Source of the DNA: Comamonadaceae bacterium
Lineage (GTDB): Bacteria > Pseudomonadota > Gammaproteobacteria > Burkholderiales > Burkholderiaceae_C
Reading direction: 5' to 3'
Assembly (NCBI GenBank): GCA_947374105.1
Contig: CANCAO010000105.1
Location: 1-6,196 of the forward strand
DNA: 6,196 nucleotides
The translations under genes were made by a program, and so were the position numbers. Positions 1 to 6,095 of this stretch are shown here, piece after piece. The notes under the pieces were generated by a model that worked only from the letters and a program-made list of their open reading frames with translations, ran no database searches and had not been told where the DNA came from. Numbering within the stretch: position 1 is the first letter of the stretch; every line of letters begins with the position of its first letter.

Positions 1-1
1 A

Positions 2-199
2 GCCGTGTTGTTTCAGGACTTTGAGCTGTCCGAGGGGCAGGCCATTCTGGGCAAGCGCGACTTCATCCCCACCAGCACCAAGGTGCCCTCCACTTTGAAC
101 AAGATGCCTCTGGTGTTTGCTGACCCTAAGATCACCATTGATGACGGCCCCAAGTGGAACCGTTTGTATGAGGAAGTCTTCAGTCGCAAAGGGGCTTGA
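2..199 (+). CDS. Periplasmic solute-binding protein (Fbp/family-1 type), 3' end only
   Basis: This is the last 65 codons of a gene that starts before the window, ending in TGA at 197-199. The peptide aligns without large gaps to the C-terminus of the complete protein encoded just downstream: both share LF-D near the start, EGQ, TKVPS, a DP pair and a closing KW..LY-E. So the two genes are tandem paralogs of the extracellular solute-binding protein family typified by ferric-iron binding proteins. The C-terminal segment belongs to the second lobe and closing helices, so ligand residues cannot be judged. The stop lies one base before the ATG of the next gene, which implies one transcript and probable translational coupling. 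An apparent GTG start at position 5 is only an internal valine codon. Family assignment is firm by paralogy; the ligand is unknown. Confidence 0.8.
   Translation, partial: AVLFQDFELSEGQAILGKRDFIPTSTKVPSTLNKMPLVFADPKITIDDGPKWNRLYEEVFSRKGA
188..194 (+). promoter_or_regulatory. Ribosome binding site of second solute-binding protein
   Basis: AAAGGGG sits six bases before the ATG at 201, inside the last codons of the preceding gene. It supports ATG 201 over the longer in-frame option beginning at 117, which would add 28 residues overlapping the upstream gene and would bury the signal peptide. Confidence 0.6.
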
Positions 200-200
200 C

Positions 201-1262
201 ATGGGTTTGGTGACAACAGCAGCAGTGGTCGCATCAAGCTTGCGTATCTGGTTGTTGGCCCTAGTGCCGCTGTGCGTCCTGGCCCAACCCACCGACCCCG
301 CCCTGCTACGCAGCACCGCGCCAGACCGCGCGGCCAAGCTGATCGTCGCAGCCAAGGCGGAGGGCTCACTCACACTCTATACCTCCATCGCCGAAAAAGA
401 CCTGAAACCGCTGATCGAGCCCTTCGAGAAAAAATACGGCATCAAGGTCAACACTTGGCGTGCTAGTGGCGACAGTGTGATGAACCGCACCATCAGCGAG
501 ACCAGGGCCAAGCGCTACAACGCCGATGTGGTGCACGCCGGGGCGGTGGAACTGGAAGTGTTATCACGCGAAAAAATGCTGCAACCCACCGCGTCGCCGC
601 ACTTTGCGGATCTGATGCCCGGCAGCGTTCCAGCGCACAAAGAGTGGGCCGCCACCATTTATTCGCTGTGGGTGCAGGCCTATAACACCGGTGCGGTCAA
701 GAAGGCCGATCTGCCCACCAGCTACGCTGATTTGCTCAACCCGCGCTGGAAAGGCCGCCTGGGTTACGAGGTGGAAAACATCGACTGGTTTGTCACCGTG
801 GTGCAGTCCATGGGCGAGGCCAAAGGTTTGCAGTACTTCCGCGACTTGGCGGCCAGCAATGGTGTGTCGGTGCGCAAAGGCCATACCAACCTGACCAATA
901 TGGTGGCTGCCGGTGAGGTGCCCATGGCCCTCACGGTTTACAACTACATGCCCGAGCAGTTGAAGAAAAAAGGCGCTCCGATTGATTCGGTCGTGATCCA
1001 ACCTGCCGTGGCGCGCGCCAACGCCGTCGGCGTGACGCGCAACGCCCAACGTCCCGCAGCCGCAGCATTGTTCATGGACTACCTGCTGGGCGAGGGCCAG
1101 CCCACCTATGCAGAGCTGGAGTACCTGCCCGCCAACACCAAAGTGCCGTCCGCGCTGCGCAATTACAAAATCATGCTGGTCGATCCGGCTGAAAGTCTGG
1201 ACCGACGCGATAAATGGCGAAAGTTGTACGACGAAATCATCATCCGAGGAGCCAAGTCATGA
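201..1262 (+). CDS. ABC-type periplasmic solute-binding protein, family 1 (Fbp/AfuA-like)
   Basis: A 353-residue secreted binding protein. Residues 1-28 form a Sec signal peptide (hydrophobic core around WLLALVPLCVLA, likely cleavage after A28). The mature part begins lobe 1 with SLTLYTS (56-62), followed by FEKKYGIKVN. It carries the family hallmark DLLNPRWKGRLG (177-188), and later the stretch ANAVGVTRNAQRPAAAALF (274-291) with DYLLGEGQ, typical of the ferric/thiamine/phosphonate-type binding proteins. Such proteins normally hand a ligand to an ABC permease, or sometimes to a sensor kinase; neither is in view. The paired tyrosines that bind iron in FbpA are not clearly kept: the matching region reads VYNYMPE (256-262). 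Iron is therefore doubtful, and an organic acid, a sugar phosphate or another ligand is possible. It follows a truncated paralog by one base and overlaps the MFS gene by four bases, so all three are probably co-translated. Ligand unknown. Confidence 0.88.
   Translation: MGLVTTAAVVASSLRIWLLALVPLCVLAQPTDPALLRSTAPDRAAKLIVAAKAEGSLTLYTSIAEKDLKPLIEPFEKKYGIKVNTWRASGDSVMNRTISETRAKRYNADVVHAGAVELEVLSREKMLQPTASPHFADLMPGSVPAHKEWAATIYSLWVQAYNTGAVKKADLPTSYADLLNPRWKGRLGYEVENIDWFVTVVQSMGEAKGLQYFRDLAASNGVSVRKGHTNLTNMVAAGEVPMALTVYNYMPEQLKKKGAPIDSVVIQPAVARANAVGVTRNAQRPAAAALFMDYLLGEGQPTYAELEYLPANTKVPSALRNYKIMLVDPAESLDRRDKWRKLYDEIIIRGAKS
1246..1250 (+). promoter_or_regulatory. Ribosome binding site of MFS transporter
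   Basis: GAGGA lies eight bases before ATG 1259, within the final codons of the binding-protein gene. It favours the ATGA-overlap start at 1259 over an in-frame upstream ATG at 1214, whose 15 extra residues (rich in R and H) would lie wholly inside the upstream gene. Confidence 0.6.
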
Positions 1263-2527
1263 CCTCACCCGCCATCACAGCACCCGGCACACCTGAGCCC
1301 AGCAGCCTGGACTACCGCAACATGGCCTTGATCATCACCGGCCACGCCCTCACCCACTGGTATCCCGCTACTTTCTACATGCTCTTGCCGCTGATCGGTG
1401 CGGAAATGGGTCTGAGCTACAGCCAAATCGGCTTTGTCATGACCTGCCAGTTCGCCGCCGGTGCGCTGTCCAATGTACCCGGCGGCATGTTGGTGGACAT
1501 GTGGGGGCGCAAGGGCCAGTTGATGGCGTTGGCGCTCTTCTGGGTCGGCTTTCCCTACCTGTTGATGGGCTTTAGCACCCAGTACTGGATGTTGCTCATT
1601 TGCGTCATGCTGGTGGGTGTGGGCAACAACCTGTGGCACCCCACCGCCATTCCGCTGCTGGGCCGCATGTTTCCCACGCGCAAGGGCATGGCGCTGTCGC
1701 TGCACGGTATGGGCGGCAACGTGGGTGACGCGCTGGCGCCGCTGGCCGTGGGCGCGCTGCTCACCACGCTGTCGTGGCGTGAAATTGTGGTGTTGAACGT
1801 GATCCCCGGCGCGGCCATGGCCGTGTTCTTGCTCTACTTTTTAGGGGCATTGAGCTTTGCGCCCAAGCACGCAAAATCATCCCCAAAAACCGCAGTGTCA
1901 GAGCACCAAGGCGGTGGCCAAAGCCTGGATAGTTACAAACAAGGTCTGCGTGCCCTGCTTCGTACGCCAGGCCTGTTCATGCTCACGCTCAGCTCCTCGT
2001 TTCGCTCCATGACCCAGGGCACACTGCTCACCTTCTTGCCCCTGTACTTGGCCAAGGAAATGCATTACGAACTGGTATGGGTAGGCGCGGTGATGGCGTT
2101 ACTACAACTGGCCGGCTTCATCGCTGCCCCCATTGCAGGCCACCTGTCAGACACCATGGGGCGTCGCACAATTTTGATCTCTTGCTTTGGTGTTAGCGGT
2201 GTCGTACTGCTGCTGATGACCTTTGCCGGTGGTTCAACCTTCTTTGTATTTTTAATCGCAGTACTGGGTTTCTTTTTGTATGCTGCACGCCCCATCATGC
2301 AGGCTTGGATGCTGGAAGCCACACCGCGCAACATGGGCGGCACGGCCATTGGCCTGATGTTCGGCATGCAGTCGGCTGGACAAGCCGTCGCGCCGATTTT
2401 GGCTGGCATGATTGCTGACCGTTACGGTCTGATGGCAGCGTTTTATTTGCTGGCCTTTACCATCATTTTGGCCAATTTGATGGTGCTGGGCATCCCTGCG
2501 ACTGAGGGGCAAGCCAAGCACGACTGA
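1259..2527 (+). CDS. Major facilitator superfamily (MFS) transporter, 12 TM
   Basis: A 422-residue inner-membrane secondary transporter. About twelve hydrophobic helices can be placed, with a soluble linker at roughly residues 200-232 (charged, K/S/Q rich) between the two six-helix halves. MFS motif A is clear in the first half (GGMLVDMWGRKG, 75-86), and its counterpart GHLSDTMGRR (294-303) lies in the second. The stretch NNLWHPTAIPLLGRMFPTRKGM (123-144) followed by HGMGGNVGDALAPL (149-162) recalls the fosmidomycin-resistance (Fsr)-like branch, where an HP motif and a GGN-G segment occur at the same places. This is recalled resemblance only and does not fix the substrate. The gene starts in a four-base ATGA overlap with a solute-binding protein gene, so the two are probably made in fixed proportion. 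This pairing is unusual because MFS carriers do not normally need a binding protein. It could be an exporter, an uptake carrier for the same solute, or simply operon company. Confidence 0.9.
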   Translation: MTSPAITAPGTPEPSSLDYRNMALIITGHALTHWYPATFYMLLPLIGAEMGLSYSQIGFVMTCQFAAGALSNVPGGMLVDMWGRKGQLMALALFWVGFPYLLMGFSTQYWMLLICVMLVGVGNNLWHPTAIPLLGRMFPTRKGMALSLHGMGGNVGDALAPLAVGALLTTLSWREIVVLNVIPGAAMAVFLLYFLGALSFAPKHAKSSPKTAVSEHQGGGQSLDSYKQGLRALLRTPGLFMLTLSSSFRSMTQGTLLTFLPLYLAKEMHYELVWVGAVMALLQLAGFIAAPIAGHLSDTMGRRTILISCFGVSGVVLLLMTFAGGSTFFVFLIAVLGFFLYAARPIMQAWMLEATPRNMGGTAIGLMFGMQSAGQAVAPILAGMIADRYGLMAAFYLLAFTIILANLMVLGIPATEGQAKHD

Positions 2528-2552
2528 TGACGTGACAGGCTGCGCGCCCGCA

Positions 2553-3623
2553 TCATTGCGCCTCCCGAATCGCTCTGGCGTTGACAGATTGCACCGGACG
2601 CGCATTGTTGGGGAACAACTGACCAAAGAGTTTGAGCTGGTCGCGGCTCAGCGTCACAGCTTGTTTGAGCACCATCCACAGCACGCCCTCGGTGCAAGGA
2701 GGAGTGGTCAAAGACCCCATGAACTGGTAATAGCGTTGATCTTTGGGCAGGAGTTCATTGAGGTCCACCAGCCCCACAGGCATGCGCACGCTGTCACCCG
2801 CATCCAGCGGCATGTAGGTCCAAACGTTGTTGATCAAGCTGTTGGCCACACCCGGGTCTAGCAGCACGCCGACCACGGCAAGCTGGCCTTCCCGATTGCG
2901 GTGCACCAAGTGCGCCACCATCGAATACGACTTGTAGTTGATGCGCTCTTCCGACGGATGATGAAAGTGGAACTGCAGCAGCTTGTAGGTGGAGCCACGC
3001 ACGGTGATGCTGTTGTCGCCGCTGACATCCACCTGGATGGTGTGGCCGTTGTTCACCACCACGCCGTTGCTGGGTTGGTAGTTGATCTGGATCGCCTCGG
3101 CCGGACCTTGCAGCGTGACTGCATCTTCAATGTGGATGGGGGACTGACGCTTGCCCGTGGCGCAGGTGTTGAACTCCGGTTTGAGCTTGCCCCAGGCCTG
3201 CGGACCGCCGTCGCCCTCATAACTCCAGTGCGGTGAATGGCTGTGATCGTCGCTGCTGGTCTCGGGTGCGGTGTAGCCAGTCATCACGGCAGCCTTGGTG
3301 CGAATGTAATTGCGACTGGCTTGCGGGTTCACCGTGGCTGCGGCGAGCATGATGGGGGGGGCCGTATGCGCATCATCGGTTGCGAATTTTTTATCTATCC
3401 CGGTGCTGACCAGCGTCAAGCGTTTCTTGCGCAAGTCACCGTTTTCAACGGCACTGCGCAGTTGCTCAGCAATATCTTTGGCCGGCGAGGCGGTTGATTT
3501 TTTAGTTGATGCCGCATGGCTTTCGGCTGGCTCACTGCCGTGGGGGTTCGCCGCAAAAGTAAACGGTGCGAGTGTCAGTCCGACTAGACTGACCAAGAGG
3601 GGGGCTCTAAAAATAGAATGCAT
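2553..3623 (-). CDS. Alpha-class carbonic anhydrase, periplasmic, with N-terminal extension
   Basis: A 356-residue secreted zinc enzyme that interconverts CO2 and bicarbonate. Residues 1-24 look like a signal peptide (cleavage near TFA-ANP). Residues about 25-130 form an extension rich in A, S, T, K and E, ending in a His-rich DDHSHSPHW. The catalytic domain follows: WSYEGDGGPQAWG (133-145), QSPIHI (160-165), NNGHTIQV (191-198, with H194 matching the proton-shuttle His64 of human CA II), QFHFHHPSEE (217-226, zinc ligands H219 and H221), AHLVH (237-241, third ligand H238) and GSLTTPPCTEG (303-313, T306 matching Thr199). C154 and C310 match the usual extracellular disulfide. The Glu117 position next to the third ligand is V236. 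The catalytic part is normal length, so the total is long because of the extension. Likely roles are periplasmic CO2/bicarbonate supply or pH control. It is transcribed alone, opposite to both neighbours. Confidence 0.95.
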   Translation of the reverse strand: MHSIFRAPLLVSLVGLTLAPFTFAANPHGSEPAESHAASTKKSTASPAKDIAEQLRSAVENGDLRKKRLTLVSTGIDKKFATDDAHTAPPIMLAAATVNPQASRNYIRTKAAVMTGYTAPETSSDDHSHSPHWSYEGDGGPQAWGKLKPEFNTCATGKRQSPIHIEDAVTLQGPAEAIQINYQPSNGVVVNNGHTIQVDVSGDNSITVRGSTYKLLQFHFHHPSEERINYKSYSMVAHLVHRNREGQLAVVGVLLDPGVANSLINNVWTYMPLDAGDSVRMPVGLVDLNELLPKDQRYYQFMGSLTTPPCTEGVLWMVLKQAVTLSRDQLKLFGQLFPNNARPVQSVNARAIREAQ

Positions 3624-3633
3624 GGTGTGTATA

Positions 3634-3639
3634 CCTCGT
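3634..3639 (-). promoter_or_regulatory. Weak ribosome binding site of carbonic anhydrase
   Basis: On the minus strand ACGAGG lies ten bases before the ATG at 3623. The spacing is slightly long, but this is the only purine-rich match near that start, and the signal peptide begins right at this ATG. Confidence 0.4.
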
Positions 3640-3745
3640 GGCCAGTCAAGAGAGACGTTCTGGACAAGGTATCGGCACTTCGTTGGCGCACTTGAGAGGA
3701 AGCACTGCGGCTATAGTCAGACACCGTCTCCACACTCCTACTTTC

Positions 3746-3750
3746 AGAGG
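3746..3750 (+). promoter_or_regulatory. Ribosome binding site of family-3 binding lipoprotein
   Basis: AGAGG lies five bases before ATG 3756. It fits a start that gives a short, correctly built lipoprotein signal sequence. Confidence 0.6.
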
Positions 3751-3755
3751 CCACC

Positions 3756-4562
3756 ATGCAACTATTCAAATTCTGCACCGCACTCATGTTGCCCGTGGTT
3801 GCTGGCTGTCCGTCCATGTCGGGCATGCCATCAGCAGCAGTTCGCGATGAGCTTGCGCCCACTGGCAAGTTGCGATTGGGTCTAGCCTTTGCACCAAGCA
3901 AGACGGCGCTGTTTGTTTTGAAAGACGCAAATGACCAACCCACTGGCGTCACGGTTGAACTCGGGCACGAGATGGGTCGGCAACTGGGTGTGCCCGTCGA
4001 ATTTGTTTTAGCCCCCAACACAGGCGATCTGACCAACTGGGTCAACTCAGGCGCGATTGACGTGTCCTTTATGCCGGTGGATGACGAGCGCAAGACCAAG
4101 GTGGATTTTGGCCCCGCTTACTTCATGATTGAGAGCACTTACCTCGTGCGTTCGGGTCTGGACATCAAGACCCTGGCCGAAGTGGACAAGCCCAACGTGC
4201 GCGTCATCGGTGTGGCCAACACGGCCACCATTCGTGCCGCCGCGCAGTCCCTGAAAAACACCTCCATCACCCCCGTCAAGTCGGTAGAAGACTCCATCGC
4301 CCAATTGCGCACGGGCCAAGCCGACGCCTTCGCGTTAACCCACGACGCTCTGCCCCCCTTGGCCCAGCAGCTGCCGGGTTCGCGCATTCTGGACGGCTAT
4401 TTTTTACAGACTGGTGTGGCCATTGCTGTACCTAAAAATCGACCTCAAGCATTGGCTTACGTCACAACTTTTCTGGAAGAGGCCAAAGCCAACGGCCTAG
4501 TGCGCCGCGCACTGGACAACGCAGGCATGCAAGCCTTCCCCGTCGCGGCAGCGGCAAGGTAG
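3756..4562 (+). CDS. Family-3 (amino-acid-type) solute-binding lipoprotein
   Basis: A 268-residue periplasmic binding protein of the bacterial family-3 fold (amino acid/GlnH-like). The N-terminus has a lysine, a hydrophobic run and a lipobox-like VAGC with the acceptor C18, so it is probably anchored to a membrane by lipid. The fold is marked by GKLRLGLAFAPS (37-48), PTGVTVELGHEMGRQLGVPVEF (62-83), IDVSFMPVDDERKTKVDFGPAYF (101-123) and the lobe-2 pattern VIGVANTAT with later AVPKN (225-229). R112 in DDERKTKVDF sits where these proteins usually bind the ligand carboxylate, so an amino acid or a similar acid is a reasonable guess. No ABC permease or ATPase gene is adjacent, so it is an orphan that may serve a transporter encoded elsewhere or a sensory role. 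It is followed six bases later by ruvB. Ligand unknown. Confidence 0.88.
   Translation: MQLFKFCTALMLPVVAGCPSMSGMPSAAVRDELAPTGKLRLGLAFAPSKTALFVLKDANDQPTGVTVELGHEMGRQLGVPVEFVLAPNTGDLTNWVNSGAIDVSFMPVDDERKTKVDFGPAYFMIESTYLVRSGLDIKTLAEVDKPNVRVIGVANTATIRAAAQSLKNTSITPVKSVEDSIAQLRTGQADAFALTHDALPPLAQQLPGSRILDGYFLQTGVAIAVPKNRPQALAYVTTFLEEAKANGLVRRALDNAGMQAFPVAAAAR
4556..4559 (+). promoter_or_regulatory. Ribosome binding site of ruvB
   Basis: AAGG, lying just before the stop codon of the upstream lipoprotein gene, is nine bases ahead of the TTG at 4569. It supports the TTG start, because no ATG or GTG lies in frame nearby and the resulting MSIQTDDFA is the N-terminus I expect for this family in Comamonadaceae. 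Confidence 0.5.
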
Positions 4563-4568
4563 TTCATC

Positions 4569-5639
4569 TTGAGTATTCAAACCGACGACTTCGCCCCCGC
4601 ACCGCCCAAACGGATGGTGTCTGCGGCCCCCGTGTCCCCACAAGAGGAGGCGATTGAGCGGGCCCTGCGCCCCAAGCTGCTGGACGAGTATGTCGGTCAG
4701 GCCAAGGTGCGCGAGCAGCTTGAGATCTTCATCGGCGCGGCAAAAATGCGCGGCGAAGCGCTGGACCATGTACTGTTATTTGGCCCGCCCGGCCTAGGTA
4801 AAACCACGCTATCGCACATCATCGCGCACGAGCTGGGTGTGAACCTGCGCCAGACCAGCGGGCCGGTGCTGGAAAAACCCAAAGACCTAGCCGCGCTGCT
4901 GACCAACCTCGAAAAAAACGACGTCCTGTTCATCGACGAAATTCACCGCTTGAGTCCGGTGGTGGAAGAAATCCTCTACCCCGCGCTGGAGGACTACCAG
5001 ATCGACATCATGATCGGCGAAGGCCCGGCGGCGCGCTCCATCAAGCTGGACTTGCAGCCCTTCACCCTGGTGGGTGCCACTACCCGTGCGGGCATGCTGA
5101 CCAACCCGCTGCGCGACCGCTTTGGCATTGTGTCGCGGCTGGAGTTTTATACCGCCGAAGAACTGGCGCGCATCGTCAAGCGCAGCGCAGGCCTGCTCAA
5201 GGTCGGCATGGACACAGACGGTGGCTTTGAGATTGCCCGCCGCTCACGCGGCACGCCGCGCATTGCCAACCGCCTGTTACGACGCGTACGCGACTACGCA
5301 GATGTCAAAGGCAGCGGCCACATCACGCTCGACATCGCCAATAAGGCCCTGGTCATGCTGGACGTAGACCCGCAAGGCTTTGACGTGATGGACCGCAAGC
5401 TGCTGGAGGCGGTGATCCACCGCTTTGACGGTGGCCCCGTCGGCCTGGACAACATCGCCGCCAGCATTGGCGAAGAGCGCGAAACGATTGAAGACGTGAT
5501 CGAGCCCTACCTCATCCAGCAAGGCTATTTACAACGCACACCGCGCGGGCGCATTGCAACGTTGGCGGCTTATCAGCACCTGGGCGTGACGCCGAAAAAA
5601 TCGGCAGACGGATTGTTTGAAGCCGACGACAAGGCTTAA
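4569..5639 (+). CDS. ruvB: Holliday junction branch-migration ATPase RuvB
   Basis: A 356-residue AAA+ motor that, with RuvA, drives branch migration of Holliday junctions before RuvC cuts them. It acts in recombinational repair and replication-fork processing in the cytoplasm. All functional parts are visible: [13 protein letters not shown] (32-44), Walker [10 protein letters not shown] (72-80), Walker B VLFIDEIH (119-126), sensor-1 region GATTRAG (169-175), the arginine-finger segment LRDRFG (181-186), sensor-2 region [12 protein letters not shown] (228-239), and a C-terminal winged-helix domain ending in [16 protein letters not shown] (316-331) that contacts DNA. The length is close to the usual 340-355. 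The start is TTG. In most bacteria ruvB directly follows ruvA; here it follows an orphan binding-lipoprotein gene by six bases and has no promoter space of its own. It converges on arfB with 31 bases between the stop codons. Identification is secure. Confidence 0.98.
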   Translation: MSIQTDDFAPAPPKRMVSAAPVSPQEEAIERALRPKLLDEYVGQAKVREQLEIFIGAAKMRGEALDHVLLFGPPGLGKTTLSHIIAHELGVNLRQTSGPVLEKPKDLAALLTNLEKNDVLFIDEIHRLSPVVEEILYPALEDYQIDIMIGEGPAARSIKLDLQPFTLVGATTRAGMLTNPLRDRFGIVSRLEFYTAEELARIVKRSAGLLKVGMDTDGGFEIARRSRGTPRIANRLLRRVRDYADVKGSGHITLDIANKALVMLDVDPQGFDVMDRKLLEAVIHRFDGGPVGLDNIAASIGEERETIEDVIEPYLIQQGYLQRTPRGRIATLAAYQHLGVTPKKSADGLFEADDKA

Positions 5640-5662
5640 TCCCACCCTGCGCGGGGATGACG

Positions 5663-5680
5663 GTCACTGGCTAGTCACTG
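5663..5680. repeat. Short direct repeat GTCACTG spanning the arfB stop
   Basis: GTCACTG occurs at 5663-5669 and again at 5674-5680, eleven bases apart. The right copy codes the end of ArfB and the left copy lies just past its stop. It may be a small local duplication. No function is implied. Confidence 0.4.
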
Positions 5681-6090
5681 CTGCCTGACACCCGCCCCCG
5701 CAGCTTCTTCACATCACCCCGCGTCGCTTTAACTTCCAGCCGTTTGCGCTGCGAACTCTTCGTCGGCTTGGTCGCCTTACGCGGCTTGGGTGGCGTGGCA
5801 ACGCTGTCCACCAGGGCTTGTAAGCGCTCGATAGATTCCACGCGGTTTTGCTCTTGGCTGCGCGTAGTTTGTGCCTTGATGACCACCACGCCCTCGTTTG
5901 TGATGCGCTGGTCACTCAAGGCAAGCAGGCGCTCCTTGATGGCGTCAGGCAGGGATGAGGCGGAGATGTCGTAGCGCAGGTGAATGGCGCTGGACACCTT
6001 GTTGACGTTTTGCCCACCCGCGCCTTGCGCACGGATGGCGGTGAACCCGATCTCGTCTTCTAAAACCTGATGTGCAGTTGGCGCTGTCAT
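5671..6090 (-). CDS. arfB: Alternative ribosome-rescue factor ArfB (YaeJ/ICT1-type peptidyl-tRNA hydrolase)
   Basis: A 139-residue, codon-independent peptidyl-tRNA hydrolase that frees ribosomes stalled at mRNA ends without a stop codon. The catalytic segment AIRAQGAGGQNVNKVSSAIHLR contains GGQ at residues 25-27, followed by ASSLPDAIKERLL and GVVVIKAQTTRSQEQNR, which match E. coli YaeJ (140 residues) closely as recalled. The C-terminal tail (about 100-139) is dense in K and R (KPRKATKPTKSSQRKR and onward), the part that inserts into the empty mRNA entry channel. It lacks the codon-recognition domains of RF1/RF2, so it is not a normal release factor. I chose ATG 6090. An in-frame TTG at 6099 would add three residues and overlap the upstream stop as TTGA. 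Neither start has a clear Shine-Dalgarno, which suggests coupling to the upstream gene. Confidence 0.95.
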   Translation of the reverse strand: MTAPTAHQVLEDEIGFTAIRAQGAGGQNVNKVSSAIHLRYDISASSLPDAIKERLLALSDQRITNEGVVVIKAQTTRSQEQNRVESIERLQALVDSVATPPKPRKATKPTKSSQRKRLEVKATRGDVKKLRGRVSGSSD

Positions 6091-6095
6091 GGTTT

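Larger units (their letters stand above)
3624..3755. promoter_or_regulatory. Divergent intergenic region holding promoters for carbonic anhydrase and the binding-protein/ruvB operon
   Basis: These 132 bases separate two divergent genes, so both must be transcribed from here unless promoters lie inside the coding regions. On the + strand, TATAGT at 3712-3717 is a fair -10 element, but possible -35 hexamers are badly spaced: TTGGCG at 3683-3688 (23-base spacer) and TTGAGA at 3692-3697 (14-base spacer). On the minus strand, TATACA (3633-3628) sits too close to the start to leave a normal leader. No convincing sigma-70 pair, operator or riboswitch can be named. The regulatory role is inferred from gene layout. 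Confidence 0.45.

Noticed and set aside
117..200. Longer N-terminus for the second solute-binding protein
   Set aside because: The extra 28 residues overlap the upstream gene, are not signal-like, and ATG 201 has a ribosome binding site and is followed by a proper signal peptide.
564..1049. Long minus-strand open frame inside the binding-protein gene
   Set aside because: It is H/G/R-rich, family-less, and antisense to a clearly recognised coding region; an artefact of codon bias.
1265..1705. Minus-strand open frame opposite the MFS gene
   Set aside because: It is Q/H-rich with no recognisable domain, and lies opposite conserved MFS helices including motif A.
2525..2555. Possible bidirectional terminator between MFS and carbonic anhydrase genes
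   Set aside because: Only a TGATG/CATCA pairing made of the two stop regions and a three-base GGC/GCC stem are present, with no T-tract. Too weak to call.
2901..3497. Plus-strand open frames across the carbonic anhydrase
   Set aside because: They are V/G/H-rich shadows of the alpha carbonic anhydrase on the other strand.
3310..3885. 191-codon plus-strand frame crossing the divergent promoter region
   Set aside because: It overlaps the carbonic anhydrase N-terminus and the lipoprotein start in another frame, shows no domain, and would leave no room for promoters.
5640..5670. Terminator between ruvB and arfB
   Set aside because: A four-pair stem (CCCT with GGGG, including a wobble, at 5645-5656) without a T-tract is not a credible intrinsic terminator.
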